Positions 43,511-53,266 are shown, numbered from the stretch's first letter. The stretch: DNA of 64,000 nucleotides from Marinifilum caeruleilacunae (GCF_013141825.1 NZ_RZNH01000004.1:124531-188530); one strand, 5' to 3'. Notes: a model not told the origin generated them from the letters alone. Translations and numbers: made by a program.

Positions 43511-44431
43511 CTAGTTTACTTTAAAAGTTGTATCTCCTTTTTCGATACAGTTCACAATTTGGTTTGCACCAGCAATACCAGCATTGATATTTGCTTCGGC
43601 AGTTTGTGCACCCATCTTTTTAGGTGTAAAGAAGAAGCGGCCGTCAAATTTAGCAGCAATCTCATCTTTACAATCAGGAGCGATATCAGAAATGTAAGCG
43701 AAATCTTTGCGATCTTCCATTAATTTCATCAATCCTTCTTCATCAATCACCTCTTTACGAGCTGTGTTTACAAGGATACCCCCTTCTGGCATCTTGTTCA
43801 ACAAGTCATAATTGATTGATTTTTTAGTCTTATCGTTAGCAGGAATATGCAAAGAAATATAGTTACATGTGCTATATAATTCTTCTACAGATTCTACTAC
43901 TTTCACACCATCAGCTTCGATTGCTTCTTTGGCAACAAATGGATCGAAAGCAAGAACTTCCATTCCAAAGCCTTTCGCAATTTCGCCAACGTAACGACCT
44001 ACGTTACCATATGCATGGATACCGATTTTTTTCCCTCTAAGCTCAACACCAGCTTTTCCATTGTAACCGTTTCTTGCTAAGAATACCATCATTCCTAACA
44101 CCAACTCAGCAACAGCGTTTGAGTTCTGTCCTGGAGTGTTCATTGCTACAATTCCTTTTTCAGTACAAGCTTCAAGGTCGATATTATCGTATCCGGCACC
44201 TGCACGAACGATAACCTTAAGATTTTTAGCAGCTTCAACAACTTCACGTGTTGCTTTATCGCTTCGGATAATCATAGCATCCACGTCAGCTACAGCAGCC
44301 AATAGATCAGCCTTATCAGTATAAGATTCCAACAAAGCCAACTCGTAACCTGCGCCTTCCACAACTTCTCTGATACCATTAACGGCGGCAGGAGCAAAAG
44401 GCTTTTCGGTTGCAATTAATACTTTTGTCAT
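43511..44431 (-). CDS. serA: D-3-phosphoglycerate dehydrogenase, short form
   Basis: 306 residues, D-2-hydroxyacid dehydrogenase family. First step of serine synthesis from 3-phosphoglycerate. Substrate-binding part with VIVRAGAGYDNIDLEACTEKG; NAD-binding Rossmann loop KIGIHAYGNVGRYVGEIAK (~137-155, with AYGNVG in place of GLGRIG); catalytic Arg in ILVNTARKEVIDEE and Glu in the downstream segment. The usual catalytic His of TPHxGAxT is replaced (FFTPKKMGAQT has Lys), as in other Bacteroidota SerA proteins by memory. No ACT domain, so no standard serine feedback. Follows serC. Confidence 0.9.
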   Translation of the reverse strand: MTKVLIATEKPFAPAAVNGIREVVEGAGYELALLESYTDKADLLAAVADVDAMIIRSDKATREVVEAAKNLKVIVRAGAGYDNIDLEACTEKGIVAMNTPGQNSNAVAELVLGMMVFLARNGYNGKAGVELRGKKIGIHAYGNVGRYVGEIAKGFGMEVLAFDPFVAKEAIEADGVKVVESVEELYSTCNYISLHIPANDKTKKSINYDLLNKMPEGGILVNTARKEVIDEEGLMKLMEDRKDFAYISDIAPDCKDEIAAKFDGRFFFTPKKMGAQTAEANINAGIAGANQIVNCIEKGDTTFKVN

Positions 44432-44537
44432 TTTATTTGAAATTTTTAATTAAAAAAATAAAATGTCATTGCCAGCCAAATCGAAGTAATTACATAGAAT
44501 TACTTTAGTCGTTCCTCATGCATTTGAATGACGAAAA

Positions 44538-44565
44538 GCAGGATGTCAGATAACCTCTATCCTGC
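44538..44565 (-). terminator. Hairpin between serC and serA
   Basis: GCAGGAT / ATCCTGC stem followed by TTTT on the minus strand. It lies in the 148-bp serC-serA spacing and could attenuate or end the serC transcript. Confidence 0.55.
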
Positions 44566-44579
44566 CATTCAAGAATATA

Positions 44580-45656
44580 TTATTTTACGTGCATTGCTTC
44601 AAATTCCTTCATGCAGTCAACAAGAGCTTGTACACTTGCTTTTGGTAAAGCATTGTATGTAGAAGCACGGAAACCACCTACTGAACGGTGACCTTTAATT
44701 CCAGACATGCCTTTAGAAGTAGCAAATTCGAAGAAGTCTTTTTCCAATTCTTTGTACTCATCAGCCATTATAAAGCAGATGTTCATTAAAGAACGATCTT
44801 CTTTATTAACAACAGTACCTTTGAACATTGGGTTACGATCGATTTCATCGTAAAGAACTGCAGCTTTTTCTTCGTTCATTTTTTGCATTGCTGCAACACC
44901 ACCTTGTTCTTTGATCCACTTCAAAGTTTGAAGAGCAGCAAATACTGGAACTACAGGAGGAGTATTGAACATAGATTCACCTTTAATGTGAGTTCTGTAA
45001 TCCAACATTGTAGGAATCTGACGATCAACTTTACCTAAAATTTCATCTTTAACAATCACAAAAGTAACACCTGCAGGAGCAAGGTTCTTTTGAGCACCAC
45101 CATAAATTAATGCATATTTAGATACATCAACCGGACGAGAGAAAATATCAGAAGACATATCAGCTACCAAAGGAACATTGATATCCATATCTTCTTTAAT
45201 TTCTGTACCATAAATGGTATTGTTGGTAGTAATGTGGAAATAATCCGCATCAGCAGGAATTTCATATCCTTTTGGAATGTAATTGTAAATTGCCTCTTTT
45301 GAAGATGCTACTTCTACAACTTCACCAAAAAGGTTAGCCTCTTTTTGAGCTTTGTTCGCCCAGGCACCTGTATTAAGGTAAGCTGCTTTTTTCCCCATCA
45401 AGTTGTAAGGAATCATGCAGAACTGAGTTGATGCACCACCACCAACAAATAATACTGAGTATCCTTCAGGAATGCTCAATAATTCTTTGAACAATGCGAT
45501 AGCTTCATCCATAACTGCAACAAACTCTTTGCTACGGTGAGAAACTTCCATTACAGAAAGTCCTGTACCAGCAAAATTTTTGATAGCTTCAGCAGTTTTT
45601 TCTACTGTAAAATCTGGAAGGATTGAAGGGCCTGCAGAAAAGTTGTGTACTTTCAT
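44580..45656 (-). CDS. serC: Phosphoserine aminotransferase
   Basis: 358 residues, class V PLP aminotransferase. N-terminal [33 protein letters not shown] (phosphate binding), [27 protein letters not shown] with the PLP-binding Lys in AQKN (~195-198), and [19 protein letters not shown] at the end. Second step of serine biosynthesis and also used in pyridoxal phosphate synthesis. First gene of the block. Confidence 0.95.
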   Translation of the reverse strand: MKVHNFSAGPSILPDFTVEKTAEAIKNFAGTGLSVMEVSHRSKEFVAVMDEAIALFKELLSIPEGYSVLFVGGGASTQFCMIPYNLMGKKAAYLNTGAWANKAQKEANLFGEVVEVASSKEAIYNYIPKGYEIPADADYFHITTNNTIYGTEIKEDMDINVPLVADMSSDIFSRPVDVSKYALIYGGAQKNLAPAGVTFVIVKDEILGKVDRQIPTMLDYRTHIKGESMFNTPPVVPVFAALQTLKWIKEQGGVAAMQKMNEEKAAVLYDEIDRNPMFKGTVVNKEDRSLMNICFIMADEYKELEKDFFEFATSKGMSGIKGHRSVGGFRASTYNALPKASVQALVDCMKEFEAMHVK

Positions 45657-46083
45657 TTTTTCAAACGTTTTAAATTTTTGTATTATTCCATATCCTGAGG
45701 CAAATTTGCAAATAAAAATTTATTTAGAAATGATTTTAGTTCTTAATTTCTATGTTTTTCAACAAAAAAATAATCATTTCCACCCCCTTCGTATAGATTA
45801 ATATTTACAGTCTGAAAAACAGCAATTTAACCCACAGAAAACATTTTGATTTTGTTCTCTTTTTAATCAATTTGGTGGCAATTTTTCCAATTCCGGATAC
45901 ATTCTGAATGGACAACGTGAGATTTATCACCCAAGGAAAGATCAAAAACTGTCAGATTTACCTCCTCACCTGCTCAAAAGAGAGAAACAAATGTAAGAAT
46001 TTATGTTAGAACTCTCTTTGTATTTTCACAAAAAAAGCAGATACTTTTAAAAGTACCTGCTTCAAATATTTTAGGACTGATCT
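45657..46083. other. 427-bp intergenic region upstream of serC
   Basis: No coding frame. Apart from the gcvT terminator at its right end I see only an AT-rich AAATAAA-type repeat near 45711-45735 and no confident promoter. Confidence 0.5.
46035..46062 (-). terminator. Terminator after gcvT
   Basis: AAGCAG(A)TACTTTTAAAAGTA(C)CTGCTT imperfect long hairpin with a T-tract on the minus strand. Confidence 0.8.
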
Positions 46084-47187
46084 TTATCCTTTATAGAAAG
46101 GGATCTTCACAATTTTTGCTTTCAATGCTTTTTTACGAACACGGATGAAGATTTCTGTATCGGCTTTGTAAAATCCTTCTTTTACATATCCCATACCAAT
46201 TGCTTTATCAACCATTGGAGCCATTGTACCAGAAGTTACTTCTCCAATTTCGTTTCCTTCAGCATCTTCAATCTTGTAACCCTGGCGAGGAATACCTCTG
46301 TCAATCATTTCGAAACCTTTTAATCTGCGCTTAGGTTTTTCTTCTTTTTGCTTTTCGAAGAAATCACGATCGATAAAATCGTTTCCTTCAACAAATTTTG
46401 TAATCCAACCCAAACCAGCTTCAATTGGTGTGTGATTGTCATCGATATCGTTACCATACAAACAGAAACCAACTTCTAGTCTTAAGGTATCGCGGGCAGC
46501 TAAACCAATAGGCTGAAGACCGAATTCTTTTCCTGCTTCCATTACCGCATTCCAAAGTTTCTCACCATCATCGTTTGCTACATAAATTTCACATCCGCCA
46601 GATCCGGTATAACCAGTTGTAGAAAAAATTGCATTTTCGATTCCTGCAACAGTTGCTTTTTTGAATGTGTAGTATTCCATATCTTCAACAGGAACATCAA
46701 CAATTTTTTGCATTGCCTTAAGTGCCAATGGGCCTTGAACTGCAAGCTGGCAAATTTCATCAGAAGCGTTGTACAACTCCTTGCCTACTTCCAATCCCAT
46801 TTCTTCAGCATTTTTACAACACCAGTTCCAGTCTTTTTCAATATTAGCAGCATTAACTACCAAAAGATAGGTTTCTTCGTCAATTCTGTACACCAACAAA
46901 TCGTCAACGATTCCACCTTCTCCGTTAGGAAAACAGCTGTATTGAACTTTACCATCAGATAAAGCTGCAACATCATTGGTTGTTAGTTTTTGAACAAAGC
47001 TAAAAGCTTTAGGGCCTTTAACCCAAAATTCTCCCATATGTGAAACATCGAAAACACCTAATTTTTCGCGAACACAAACGTGCTCATCTTTTACTCCGGT
47101 GTACTCAATTGGCATGCTATAGCCTGCAAATGGTGCCATTTTTGCACCTAGTTCTTCATGAAAACTAGTGAAAGCTGTTCTTTTCAT
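46084..47187 (-). CDS. gcvT: Glycine cleavage system T protein (aminomethyltransferase)
   Basis: 367 residues. Transfers the aminomethyl group from lipoyl-GcvH to tetrahydrofolate. Landmarks: [42 protein letters not shown] (folate site Asp), ISRTGYTGEDG-type segment here [40 protein letters not shown]-terminal barrel ends with [19 protein letters not shown]. Monocistronic, with a promoter at 47280-47308. Confidence 0.95.
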   Translation of the reverse strand: MKRTAFTSFHEELGAKMAPFAGYSMPIEYTGVKDEHVCVREKLGVFDVSHMGEFWVKGPKAFSFVQKLTTNDVAALSDGKVQYSCFPNGEGGIVDDLLVYRIDEETYLLVVNAANIEKDWNWCCKNAEEMGLEVGKELYNASDEICQLAVQGPLALKAMQKIVDVPVEDMEYYTFKKATVAGIENAIFSTTGYTGSGGCEIYVANDDGEKLWNAVMEAGKEFGLQPIGLAARDTLRLEVGFCLYGNDIDDNHTPIEAGLGWITKFVEGNDFIDRDFFEKQKEEKPKRRLKGFEMIDRGIPRQGYKIEDAEGNEIGEVTSGTMAPMVDKAIGMGYVKEGFYKADTEIFIRVRKKALKAKIVKIPFYKG

Positions 47188-47279
47188 TGTATTTTGTATT
47201 TAGGGCAATCGGTACTAATTTTATTAGTAAATCGAATACCTAAGAAAAAATGTGAATTATGTATGTGTTATTGTTAGTG

Positions 47280-47308
47280 CAAATGTAGAAAATTTTCTTA
47301 GATAACAA
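47280..47308 (-). promoter_or_regulatory. Bacteroidota promoter for gcvT
   Basis: TTG at 47306-47308, 18-bp spacer, TACATTTG at 47280-47287 on the minus strand. Leader of ~85 nt; no riboswitch fold was identified in it, though its length would permit a small one. Confidence 0.65.
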
Positions 47309-47321
47309 CCGAATCCGTAAA

Positions 47322-49079
47322 TTACTTTACACCTCCTGTTTTCTTTGCAATTCCCAGGCGATATCCACCTTTAAATATCACTACAAAAGCATCGTGAACG
47401 CCACATGAATCACGATATTCGGCAGCTTCGTCAAAAGTTTCGAAACCTCCAATGGTATACTTGTGCCAACCTTCTACATACAAGTGTTCTATAACATCTC
47501 CACCTTTATATCTCTTGAATAGATCAGCGGGTCCCATTTCTCTTTTACAAGCTGCAATTTGAACTCTGTATACAAAATCTTCCTGCACCAACTCTTGCTT
47601 CATTTTAATCTCTTCAAGCTCCACAGTTTTCTCCTTTACAGGGATATTTGGCACAATAACTGGTACAGCCATTACAGGGGCACTCATTTTTTCTTGTTTC
47701 AATTCATTGGGTACTTCTTTAATCTTAGCTTTCTCAGCTAGAATATTTGGTTCTTTAATTTTTTCAACAATTTGTTTTTCTCTATAAATATCAAAGCCTC
47801 CAGGTCCTCCAGATCTCTCCGAAGCAAAATAGAATCTTCCTTCTTCATCTTCAAAATAGGTGATGTCATTGTCGGTACTATTAATTGGGAAGCCCAGGTT
47901 TTTAGGTCTGCCCCATTCTCCGCTATCGGTTCTTTCGCATTTAAAAATATCATAACCTCCCATTGTATTATGACCTCTGGAACTAAAATACAATGCACTT
48001 CCATCCTTGTTTACAAAAACATCGCTCTCATCGTATTCTGTATTGATTTCGCCACCAAGATTCATAGGCTTAGACCATTTGCCTGATTCATTTTTCTGTG
48101 CATAATAGATGTCACAATCGCCAAAACCTCCCTTTCGGTCACTTACGAAATAAACCTCTTTCTCATCTTTACAAAAACAAACCGAACTTTCTCTCGATTT
48201 ACTTTCGTTGATAAATTTCAAAGCCTTGCCTTTTGTCCATTTGTTTTTATCAGTCTTTGAAAAATAAACATCTCCATTTCCTTCTGCACCAGTATAAATC
48301 ACAAAATCATTATCGTTGGTATACATTAATCCAACATTCGATTTATTAGGTGTATTCAAAGGAAGTTTACTGGCTGCTGCTTCGGAATTCTGCTTAAATA
48401 TTTTTTCGTAATATTTTTGATCTGTTGCCGATCGTGAACTTTGCTCATCTCCTCGTCTTGAACTAAAATACATCACACCCTGTCTTGATATTGGGTTAAA
48501 CTCATCAAAGACTGTATTCACTTTTTCTCCAAGCAATTCAACCTGAAATTCAGACTCTCCTTTCTTTAATTTCTTCCCATTTTTACACTCTGCGATTCTT
48601 TTTTCACTCAAGAGAATCAAATCCTGTTTGTCTTTGTATTTATTTTGCCTAATCAGTTCAATATTGATTTTATACTGAACAATTGCCTGATCAAATTCGT
48701 TTCGATACTGGTGAGCCATTCCCAACAGGAAATGAATATCCTCACTCACATCTGGATTTAATTGCTGTGCCGCGTTCAAAAAGGGCAAAGCCTCATTTCT
48801 TGGTCCTGATATCAAATAGCTAACACCAATATTGTAATTCAATGCCGAATTTTTGTCATTAACCTGATAAGCATCCAAAAGCAGAGGAATTGCTTCGCGA
48901 ACATAGCCTTCTCCTTTTTCGAAAAGTGCAGCAGCAGTTGTAATTTTTTTGTATGCGTTTTTTCTTTCCTTATGCCCATCTACATAATCTGACTTCTTAA
49001 TATCAATCAGGTTTTGGGCCGATAAATTTGTAAAAACAACAAAGAAAAAAAGAGTGAGAGTAGTAAATTTAAATTTCAT
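47322..49079 (-). CDS. TPR-PD40-SPOR envelope protein
   Basis: 585 residues: signal peptide (ends ...NLSAQN), an N-terminal TPR region (~35-165), a WD40-like PD40 propeller (~190-435) with repeated YFSSRRG/YFVSDRKGGFGDCDIY/YFSSRGHNTMGGYDIF/YFASERSGGPGGFDIY blades, a linker, and a C-terminal SPOR-like domain (~500-585; FVYRVQIAACKREMGPADLF). The TPR-PD40 half matches proteins of the PorE type in Bacteroidota, but those end in an OmpA peptidoglycan-binding domain; here SPOR replaces it. Likely peptidoglycan-associated in the periplasm or outer membrane. Function not established. Confidence 0.82.
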   Translation of the reverse strand: MKFKFTTLTLFFFVVFTNLSAQNLIDIKKSDYVDGHKERKNAYKKITTAAALFEKGEGYVREAIPLLLDAYQVNDKNSALNYNIGVSYLISGPRNEALPFLNAAQQLNPDVSEDIHFLLGMAHQYRNEFDQAIVQYKINIELIRQNKYKDKQDLILLSEKRIAECKNGKKLKKGESEFQVELLGEKVNTVFDEFNPISRQGVMYFSSRRGDEQSSRSATDQKYYEKIFKQNSEAAASKLPLNTPNKSNVGLMYTNDNDFVIYTGAEGNGDVYFSKTDKNKWTKGKALKFINESKSRESSVCFCKDEKEVYFVSDRKGGFGDCDIYYAQKNESGKWSKPMNLGGEINTEYDESDVFVNKDGSALYFSSRGHNTMGGYDIFKCERTDSGEWGRPKNLGFPINSTDNDITYFEDEEGRFYFASERSGGPGGFDIYREKQIVEKIKEPNILAEKAKIKEVPNELKQEKMSAPVMAVPVIVPNIPVKEKTVELEEIKMKQELVQEDFVYRVQIAACKREMGPADLFKRYKGGDVIEHLYVEGWHKYTIGGFETFDEAAEYRDSCGVHDAFVVIFKGGYRLGIAKKTGGVK

Positions 49080-49368
49080 AGAGACCAGTAGTTAGTTTTG
49101 ATATGGGTTTTCTTAAAATGGATCAATTATCCAAATTTCATATTCACTAATACTGATAATAAAATAAAATGTTTCCTTTCCGGATTAAACTATTGGCAAA
49201 CATTCCATAAATCAAAGGATATAATGCTCTTATTGAATGATAAAACTGATAGGTAATTTGAAAATAAATTAGTATCATTGCAATATTATATGTAGTAAAA
49301 CCACTCAGATTTACAGGACTTTTAAAAATCAGTCCTGTTAATTTGTTAAAATTATTTTATCCTGTAGA
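49080..49368. other. 289-bp divergent intergenic region with a perfect hairpin
   Basis: Separates the divergent PD40-SPOR and Hpt genes. An 8-bp inverted repeat, ACAGGACT-N10-AGTCCTGT (49313-49338), stands 30 nt before the Hpt ATG. No T-tract of terminator type, so it may be an operator or a leader hairpin. Confidence 0.5.
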
Positions 49369-49824
49369 ATGACTCAAGGAGAACAACTCACCAATTTGTC
49401 CTATTTAAAGGAAATGTCGGGAAATGACAACAGTATTATCGAAGAAATGATCGAAATATTCATTGAACAAATCCCTGAATTTACTGAAGAGGTTAGCTCA
49501 AATTTTGAAACAAAGAACTGGGAAGGCCTTGGAGCAGTTGCACACAAAGCAAAATCATCGGTTCGAACAATGGGAATGGATAGTATTGGAGATTGTTTAG
49601 AACAATTAGAGCATTTTTCAAAAGGAAATCTTAAATTTGAGTTACAGATAAAAAAAGAAAAAGGAATTGAGTTAAGTCCTAAAGATGAAAAGAATTGGAG
49701 TAATGTGATGCACGAAACAACTAACGACACGGAATTGAAACACATTCCTGATTTGGTAGAGCATTTTCTAACCAATTGTCCGTTGGCCGTTGAAGAACTT
49801 AAATCAAGTCTTAAACAACTTTAA
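49369..49824 (+). CDS. Hpt-domain phosphotransfer protein
   Basis: 151 residues. A four-helix HPt fold with the phospho-His in VAHKAKSSVRTMGMDSI (His ~64) after DNSIIEEMIEIFIEQIPEF; the fold continues with CLEQLEHFSKGN. There is a long C-terminal half (HDEKNW... ending ...EELKSSLKQL) that shares the FLTNCPLAVEELKSSL helix type. The first gene of a signalling operon; the STAS protein follows after 15 nt. It probably relays phosphate between a hybrid kinase elsewhere and the REC domain of the PP2C gene downstream. Confidence 0.85.
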   Translation: MTQGEQLTNLSYLKEMSGNDNSIIEEMIEIFIEQIPEFTEEVSSNFETKNWEGLGAVAHKAKSSVRTMGMDSIGDCLEQLEHFSKGNLKFELQIKKEKGIELSPKDEKNWSNVMHETTNDTELKHIPDLVEHFLTNCPLAVEELKSSLKQL

Positions 49825-49839
49825 ACCATATCTAAAGCT

Positions 49840-50187
49840 ATGAATATTGAAACCAAACACGTCGACTCTGTTACAATAATGAAACTTTGCGAAACAAATC
49901 GTTTGTATGCCTTAAATGCCGGTATTGCAAAAGATAAAATGAACGAAGTTTTAACACAGCCACAAACAAGACTTGTAGTTGACTTTGAAGACATTAACTT
50001 TATTGATAGTTCTGGTTTTGGAGCATTAATTTCTGCCCTAAAAACATCGAAAGAACACCAGAGCAAAATTAAGCTTTGCAATATCAACAAAGATGTAATG
50101 GAATTAATTGAATTAATGCAATTGGATTCTATTTTTGAGATTTTACAGGATCCTACCGCTTGTGTAAACAGCTTCTCGGCAGAATAG
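49840..50187 (+). CDS. STAS-domain anti-sigma factor antagonist-like protein
   Basis: 115 residues, SpoIIAA/RsbV fold. The phosphorylatable Ser is in the conserved FIDSSGFGALISAL loop (~54-67), preceded by RLVVDFEDINFID. Such proteins are dephosphorylated by PP2C enzymes and then bind an anti-sigma kinase. A REC-PP2C protein is encoded directly downstream. No RsbW-type kinase or sigma factor is encoded in the window. Confidence 0.88.
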   Translation: MNIETKHVDSVTIMKLCETNRLYALNAGIAKDKMNEVLTQPQTRLVVDFEDINFIDSSGFGALISALKTSKEHQSKIKLCNINKDVMELIELMQLDSIFEILQDPTACVNSFSAE

Positions 50188-50196
50188 TAAGCCATT

Positions 50197-51759
50197 ATGG
50201 CCAAGGCCTCACCGCATATACTCGTTGTAGATGATGATGTTGTTGTACTTAAGTTTATAGAGTTTACATTAAGAGGCTTAAGCTACAAAACAACATTAGC
50301 GAGAAATGGTATTGAGGCCATTGATAAGGCCAAAACCGAACATTTCGATTTAATTATTTCGGATCTTTTCATGCCAATCATGGATGGTAATGAGTTGGTG
50401 CGACATTTTCGGAACACTCCCGAATACAAGCATACGCCTTTTATTTTCTTATCTGGAAACAACGAAGAGGAAACCTGGATCAAAAACCTTAATGATGGTG
50501 CCGATGATTTCATCACAAAGCCCATCAAACAGAAAGTTTTTGTTTCAAAAATCAACTCGCACTTAAAAAAGGCATTTCTACGAAAAGAAATTATTGCGGG
50601 AAAAGAAAAGTCTGACATTAGTTACGACAAAGGCACTTTAATATACTGTGCCAACAGAACCAAACCTTTTCCAATTCCCCGAAAACTAATAAAAACCAAC
50701 ATTAAGGTAGTTTACACCGATGCCGATTTTTTTATGGCTCTGCAAGGTGCAAACAATTGGGGAATCATTATCGATGATGCCGCCACCTGGGCCATGTCGA
50801 TACTTGAGAAAATAGTTGAAATTACAGCAGCTCACGTTCCGGTAAGTTTGCTAATTTCTGATCCGGATAATACCGAAATGATGGATCAGCTCTTGAAGTA
50901 CAAAATCAGCACTTTTCTGTATAAAAATCTGGATACAAGATTAATAGTACATCAAATCAATTCCAACATTCAAAGAGAACATGAACTGAAAAACAAGTAT
51001 TTGAATGCCCTTAATACTGCGGCCAAACGATCGCCAATAAGGTTCGAGAACAAGTTTTCTGATGAGCTAAATGACTTCCAGATTCGTATTCTACATGAAC
51101 CCTACGATAAATTGCCTGGTGGCGATTACTATGAAATTATCAATGTAGATGAAAATCGTAAGATATTTGTATTGGGCGATGTAATGGGTAAAAAATGGGA
51201 TGCCTGGTTCTTTGTTCCGGCCTACATTGCTTACATTAGAAGTACCATTAACTTTTTCCTGAATCGACAGGAATTTGATTTTGTGGAAGCTCCTGGAAAA
51301 TTCCTCGACATCATTAACCAGTACATTTTTAAGGACATGCAGCTCACCGAGGTTTTTACAACACTCAGCGTGATCTCGATTTGCACAAAGCAGAATAAAA
51401 TCAGCGTAGCTTCTGCTGGTGCATTGCGTCCATATTACTACAATAAATCGGAAGACACCATTTCGCAACTTAATATTGTGGGAACTTTACTTGGCGTGAT
51501 TAAAACGACCAAATATCAAAGCCTGGTTCACGATTTTAATAAGGGTGACAAGGTTTTGTTTTATACCGATGGTTACACAGAGGCTGTAAACGACAAAAAC
51601 AATGAGATGATTGGCGACGATGCCTTGTTTCATTCCTTAAACAAGTTCAAATTAGAGAAAGAACTACACCCTCAAGCCATAGAAGAAGAACTTACAAAGA
51701 CCTACAACGTCTCAAAATTTGATGACGACAGAACCCTTCTTTTGATCCAAAGAAAATAG
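50197..51759 (+). CDS. Response regulator with SpoIIE-type PP2C phosphatase output
   Basis: 520 residues. N-terminal receiver: VDDDVVVLKF (D12-D14), phosphoacceptor Asp in LIISDLFMPIMDG (~50), signalling Lys in FITKPIKQK. A central ~130-residue domain (residues ~150-270) is of unclear type. The C-terminal phosphatase has metal-site aspartates in PGGDYYEI, LGDVMGKKW, FYTDGYTEAV and FDDDRTLLLIQ. The usual GKG/GHG after GDVMG is GKK. Probable input from the Hpt protein and target the STAS protein, both in the same operon (10-nt spacing). Confidence 0.9.
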   Translation: MAKASPHILVVDDDVVVLKFIEFTLRGLSYKTTLARNGIEAIDKAKTEHFDLIISDLFMPIMDGNELVRHFRNTPEYKHTPFIFLSGNNEEETWIKNLNDGADDFITKPIKQKVFVSKINSHLKKAFLRKEIIAGKEKSDISYDKGTLIYCANRTKPFPIPRKLIKTNIKVVYTDADFFMALQGANNWGIIIDDAATWAMSILEKIVEITAAHVPVSLLISDPDNTEMMDQLLKYKISTFLYKNLDTRLIVHQINSNIQREHELKNKYLNALNTAAKRSPIRFENKFSDELNDFQIRILHEPYDKLPGGDYYEIINVDENRKIFVLGDVMGKKWDAWFFVPAYIAYIRSTINFFLNRQEFDFVEAPGKFLDIINQYIFKDMQLTEVFTTLSVISICTKQNKISVASAGALRPYYYNKSEDTISQLNIVGTLLGVIKTTKYQSLVHDFNKGDKVLFYTDGYTEAVNDKNNEMIGDDALFHSLNKFKLEKELHPQAIEEELTKTYNVSKFDDDRTLLLIQRK

Positions 51760-51823
51760 ATTTCTATATTTTCGAATTCAACTTTTTTTAGCACATTTGC
51801 CCTAAATATCAAAATTGGGGAAA

Positions 51824-52135
51824 ATGAATGAAGTAATTGGTTGGATTGGAAGTTTGCTATTTGCAATTTGTGCACTTCCACAAGTTATACACACTTTTAA
51901 AACCAGGAAAACAGACGACTTAAGCGAGATTTTTTTATGGCTTTGGTTTTGGGGTGAAATTTTTACACTTAGCTATATCTTAGTGGATGATATTGCTAAT
52001 AAAAACTATCACATTCCTCTTTATTTCAATTACCTATTCAACCTGGTATTGCTTTTCTACCTGTTGTTTGCGAAATACACCTACAATACAAAACCAACAG
52101 GATTAGCCAGTTTGCTACAAAAAATTAAAAAATAA
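51824..52135 (+). CDS. PQ-loop/SemiSWEET-like small membrane protein
   Basis: 103 residues from the ATG at 51824 (an in-frame TTG is 9 nt earlier). Three membrane helices: GWIGSLLFAICALPQVIHTF with the PQ motif, FLWLWFWGEIFTLSYILV, and FNYLFNLVLLFYLLFAKY. Such single three-helix PQ-loop proteins (SemiSWEETs or lipid-A-N-terminal-like LAB_N) dimerise to form transporters; substrate unknown. The PP2C gene is 64 nt upstream, so cotranscription is possible but not clear. Confidence 0.75.
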   Translation: MNEVIGWIGSLLFAICALPQVIHTFKTRKTDDLSEIFLWLWFWGEIFTLSYILVDDIANKNYHIPLYFNYLFNLVLLFYLLFAKYTYNTKPTGLASLLQKIKK

Positions 52136-52144
52136 TCATATCAA

Positions 52145-52169
52145 AAAAGCCAGACGTTGTCTGGCTTTT
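52145..52169. terminator. Bidirectional terminator between PQ-loop gene and citC
   Basis: AAAAGCCAGAC-GTT-GTCTGGCTTTT, 11-bp stem, T-rich on both sides. Confidence 0.9.
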
Positions 52170-52192
52170 ATTTTATATCGAAATCACATGAT

Positions 52193-53266
52193 TTAATGTC
52201 TTGATATGGTATTTTGAATTTTTGTTCTTACCTCCAATGATTCGTCCGAAAGCAGGAAGTTCTTTGTTGAATCAGGCAGGAAATCCAGTACCTCTTCCAG
52301 TCGATCCTCTCTAATAGCTTGTCTTACCTTCGAGGCTGAAATGTAGTTATCATCATCTCCACTTGTAATTCTTGGTATTTCCAACAAATCTACACCATTC
52401 GAAGGAAGGTATTTGATCATTGCCTCATTGTATGCAGCTGTAACCGGCGAATACATCTCTGTTCCAACATATCGTTTATTGATATTCAGAACTGGCACAA
52501 TGTAATGCAGGAAAGTAATTACATCGAGCTCGGCTTGTTTTGCAGCAATATCGCTCTCCTTTTCCTGCTTTAGGAAATAACAAGGGAATATTGTGCCTGA
52601 AACCACATAGTTTCCTCCTTTTACCATTATCAGGTTCTCGATATGCCCCAACTCTTCCTTTATCAATCTCCATCTGATATCGAAAGTAAAGGACGATCTG
52701 TCTTCTTCCACTACAAACAAGTACACCAACCTGTTTTCCTTACATGCTTTTTCGATCAGGTATTTATGACCTTTGGTAAAAGGGTTGCAATTCACTACAA
52801 CGGCAGCGATATCGCCCACATTCACCTCTTTTTTAATAGATCTTAAATAATCCTGGTAGGTTTTAATGTTTTCGTAACCAAATTCCAAAACAGAAAACAG
52901 AGGCTCAGCTGTTGCAATTTCGGTAAAACCTAAACCTTTAAACACTTCAAGATTCCTTGGTTTGGTGTAAACAAAAATATGTTTGTGCTCCTGTATCACA
53001 ATATCGATAAGATGTGTTACGATTTGTGCAAAGGCTGCTCCTTCACGAAATTTAGGTGCCACAGCTACATATTTCAACACTCTTCCTTTGTACGATCCGG
53101 TACCAATTACCTCATCATTCAAATTGTAAAGTATCATGCTATAATCAACATCATGCTGATTAAAATCGAATCCCAATGGTTCCAGAAATTCTGTCACCAG
53201 TTTTATATCGAAGGGGTTTCGCAGATCCAAAGATTCTTCTCTGTAATCAGTATTTTCAACTCCCAT
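52193..53266 (-). CDS. citC: [Citrate (pro-3S)-lyase] ligase
   Basis: 357 residues: an N-terminal GNAT-like domain (~1-140; RVLKYVAVAPKFREGAAFAQIV) and a C-terminal nucleotidyltransferase domain with GDIAAVVVNCNPFTKGHKYLIEKAC (~149-173; the HxGH variant TKGH). Activates the citrate lyase acyl carrier by acetylation with ATP and acetate. Lies 3' in the cit cluster, 178 nt from citXG, and may use its own promoter. Confidence 0.93.
   Translation of the reverse strand: MGVENTDYREESLDLRNPFDIKLVTEFLEPLGFDFNQHDVDYSMILYNLNDEVIGTGSYKGRVLKYVAVAPKFREGAAFAQIVTHLIDIVIQEHKHIFVYTKPRNLEVFKGLGFTEIATAEPLFSVLEFGYENIKTYQDYLRSIKKEVNVGDIAAVVVNCNPFTKGHKYLIEKACKENRLVYLFVVEEDRSSFTFDIRWRLIKEELGHIENLIMVKGGNYVVSGTIFPCYFLKQEKESDIAAKQAELDVITFLHYIVPVLNINKRYVGTEMYSPVTAAYNEAMIKYLPSNGVDLLEIPRITSGDDDNYISASKVRQAIREDRLEEVLDFLPDSTKNFLLSDESLEVRTKIQNTISRH

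Noticed and set aside
43054-43512. Target-site duplication ATCT around the IVP-like cassette as proof of transposition
   Set aside because: Only 4 bp, with one extra base at the right end; too short to exclude chance, so reported only as suggestive.
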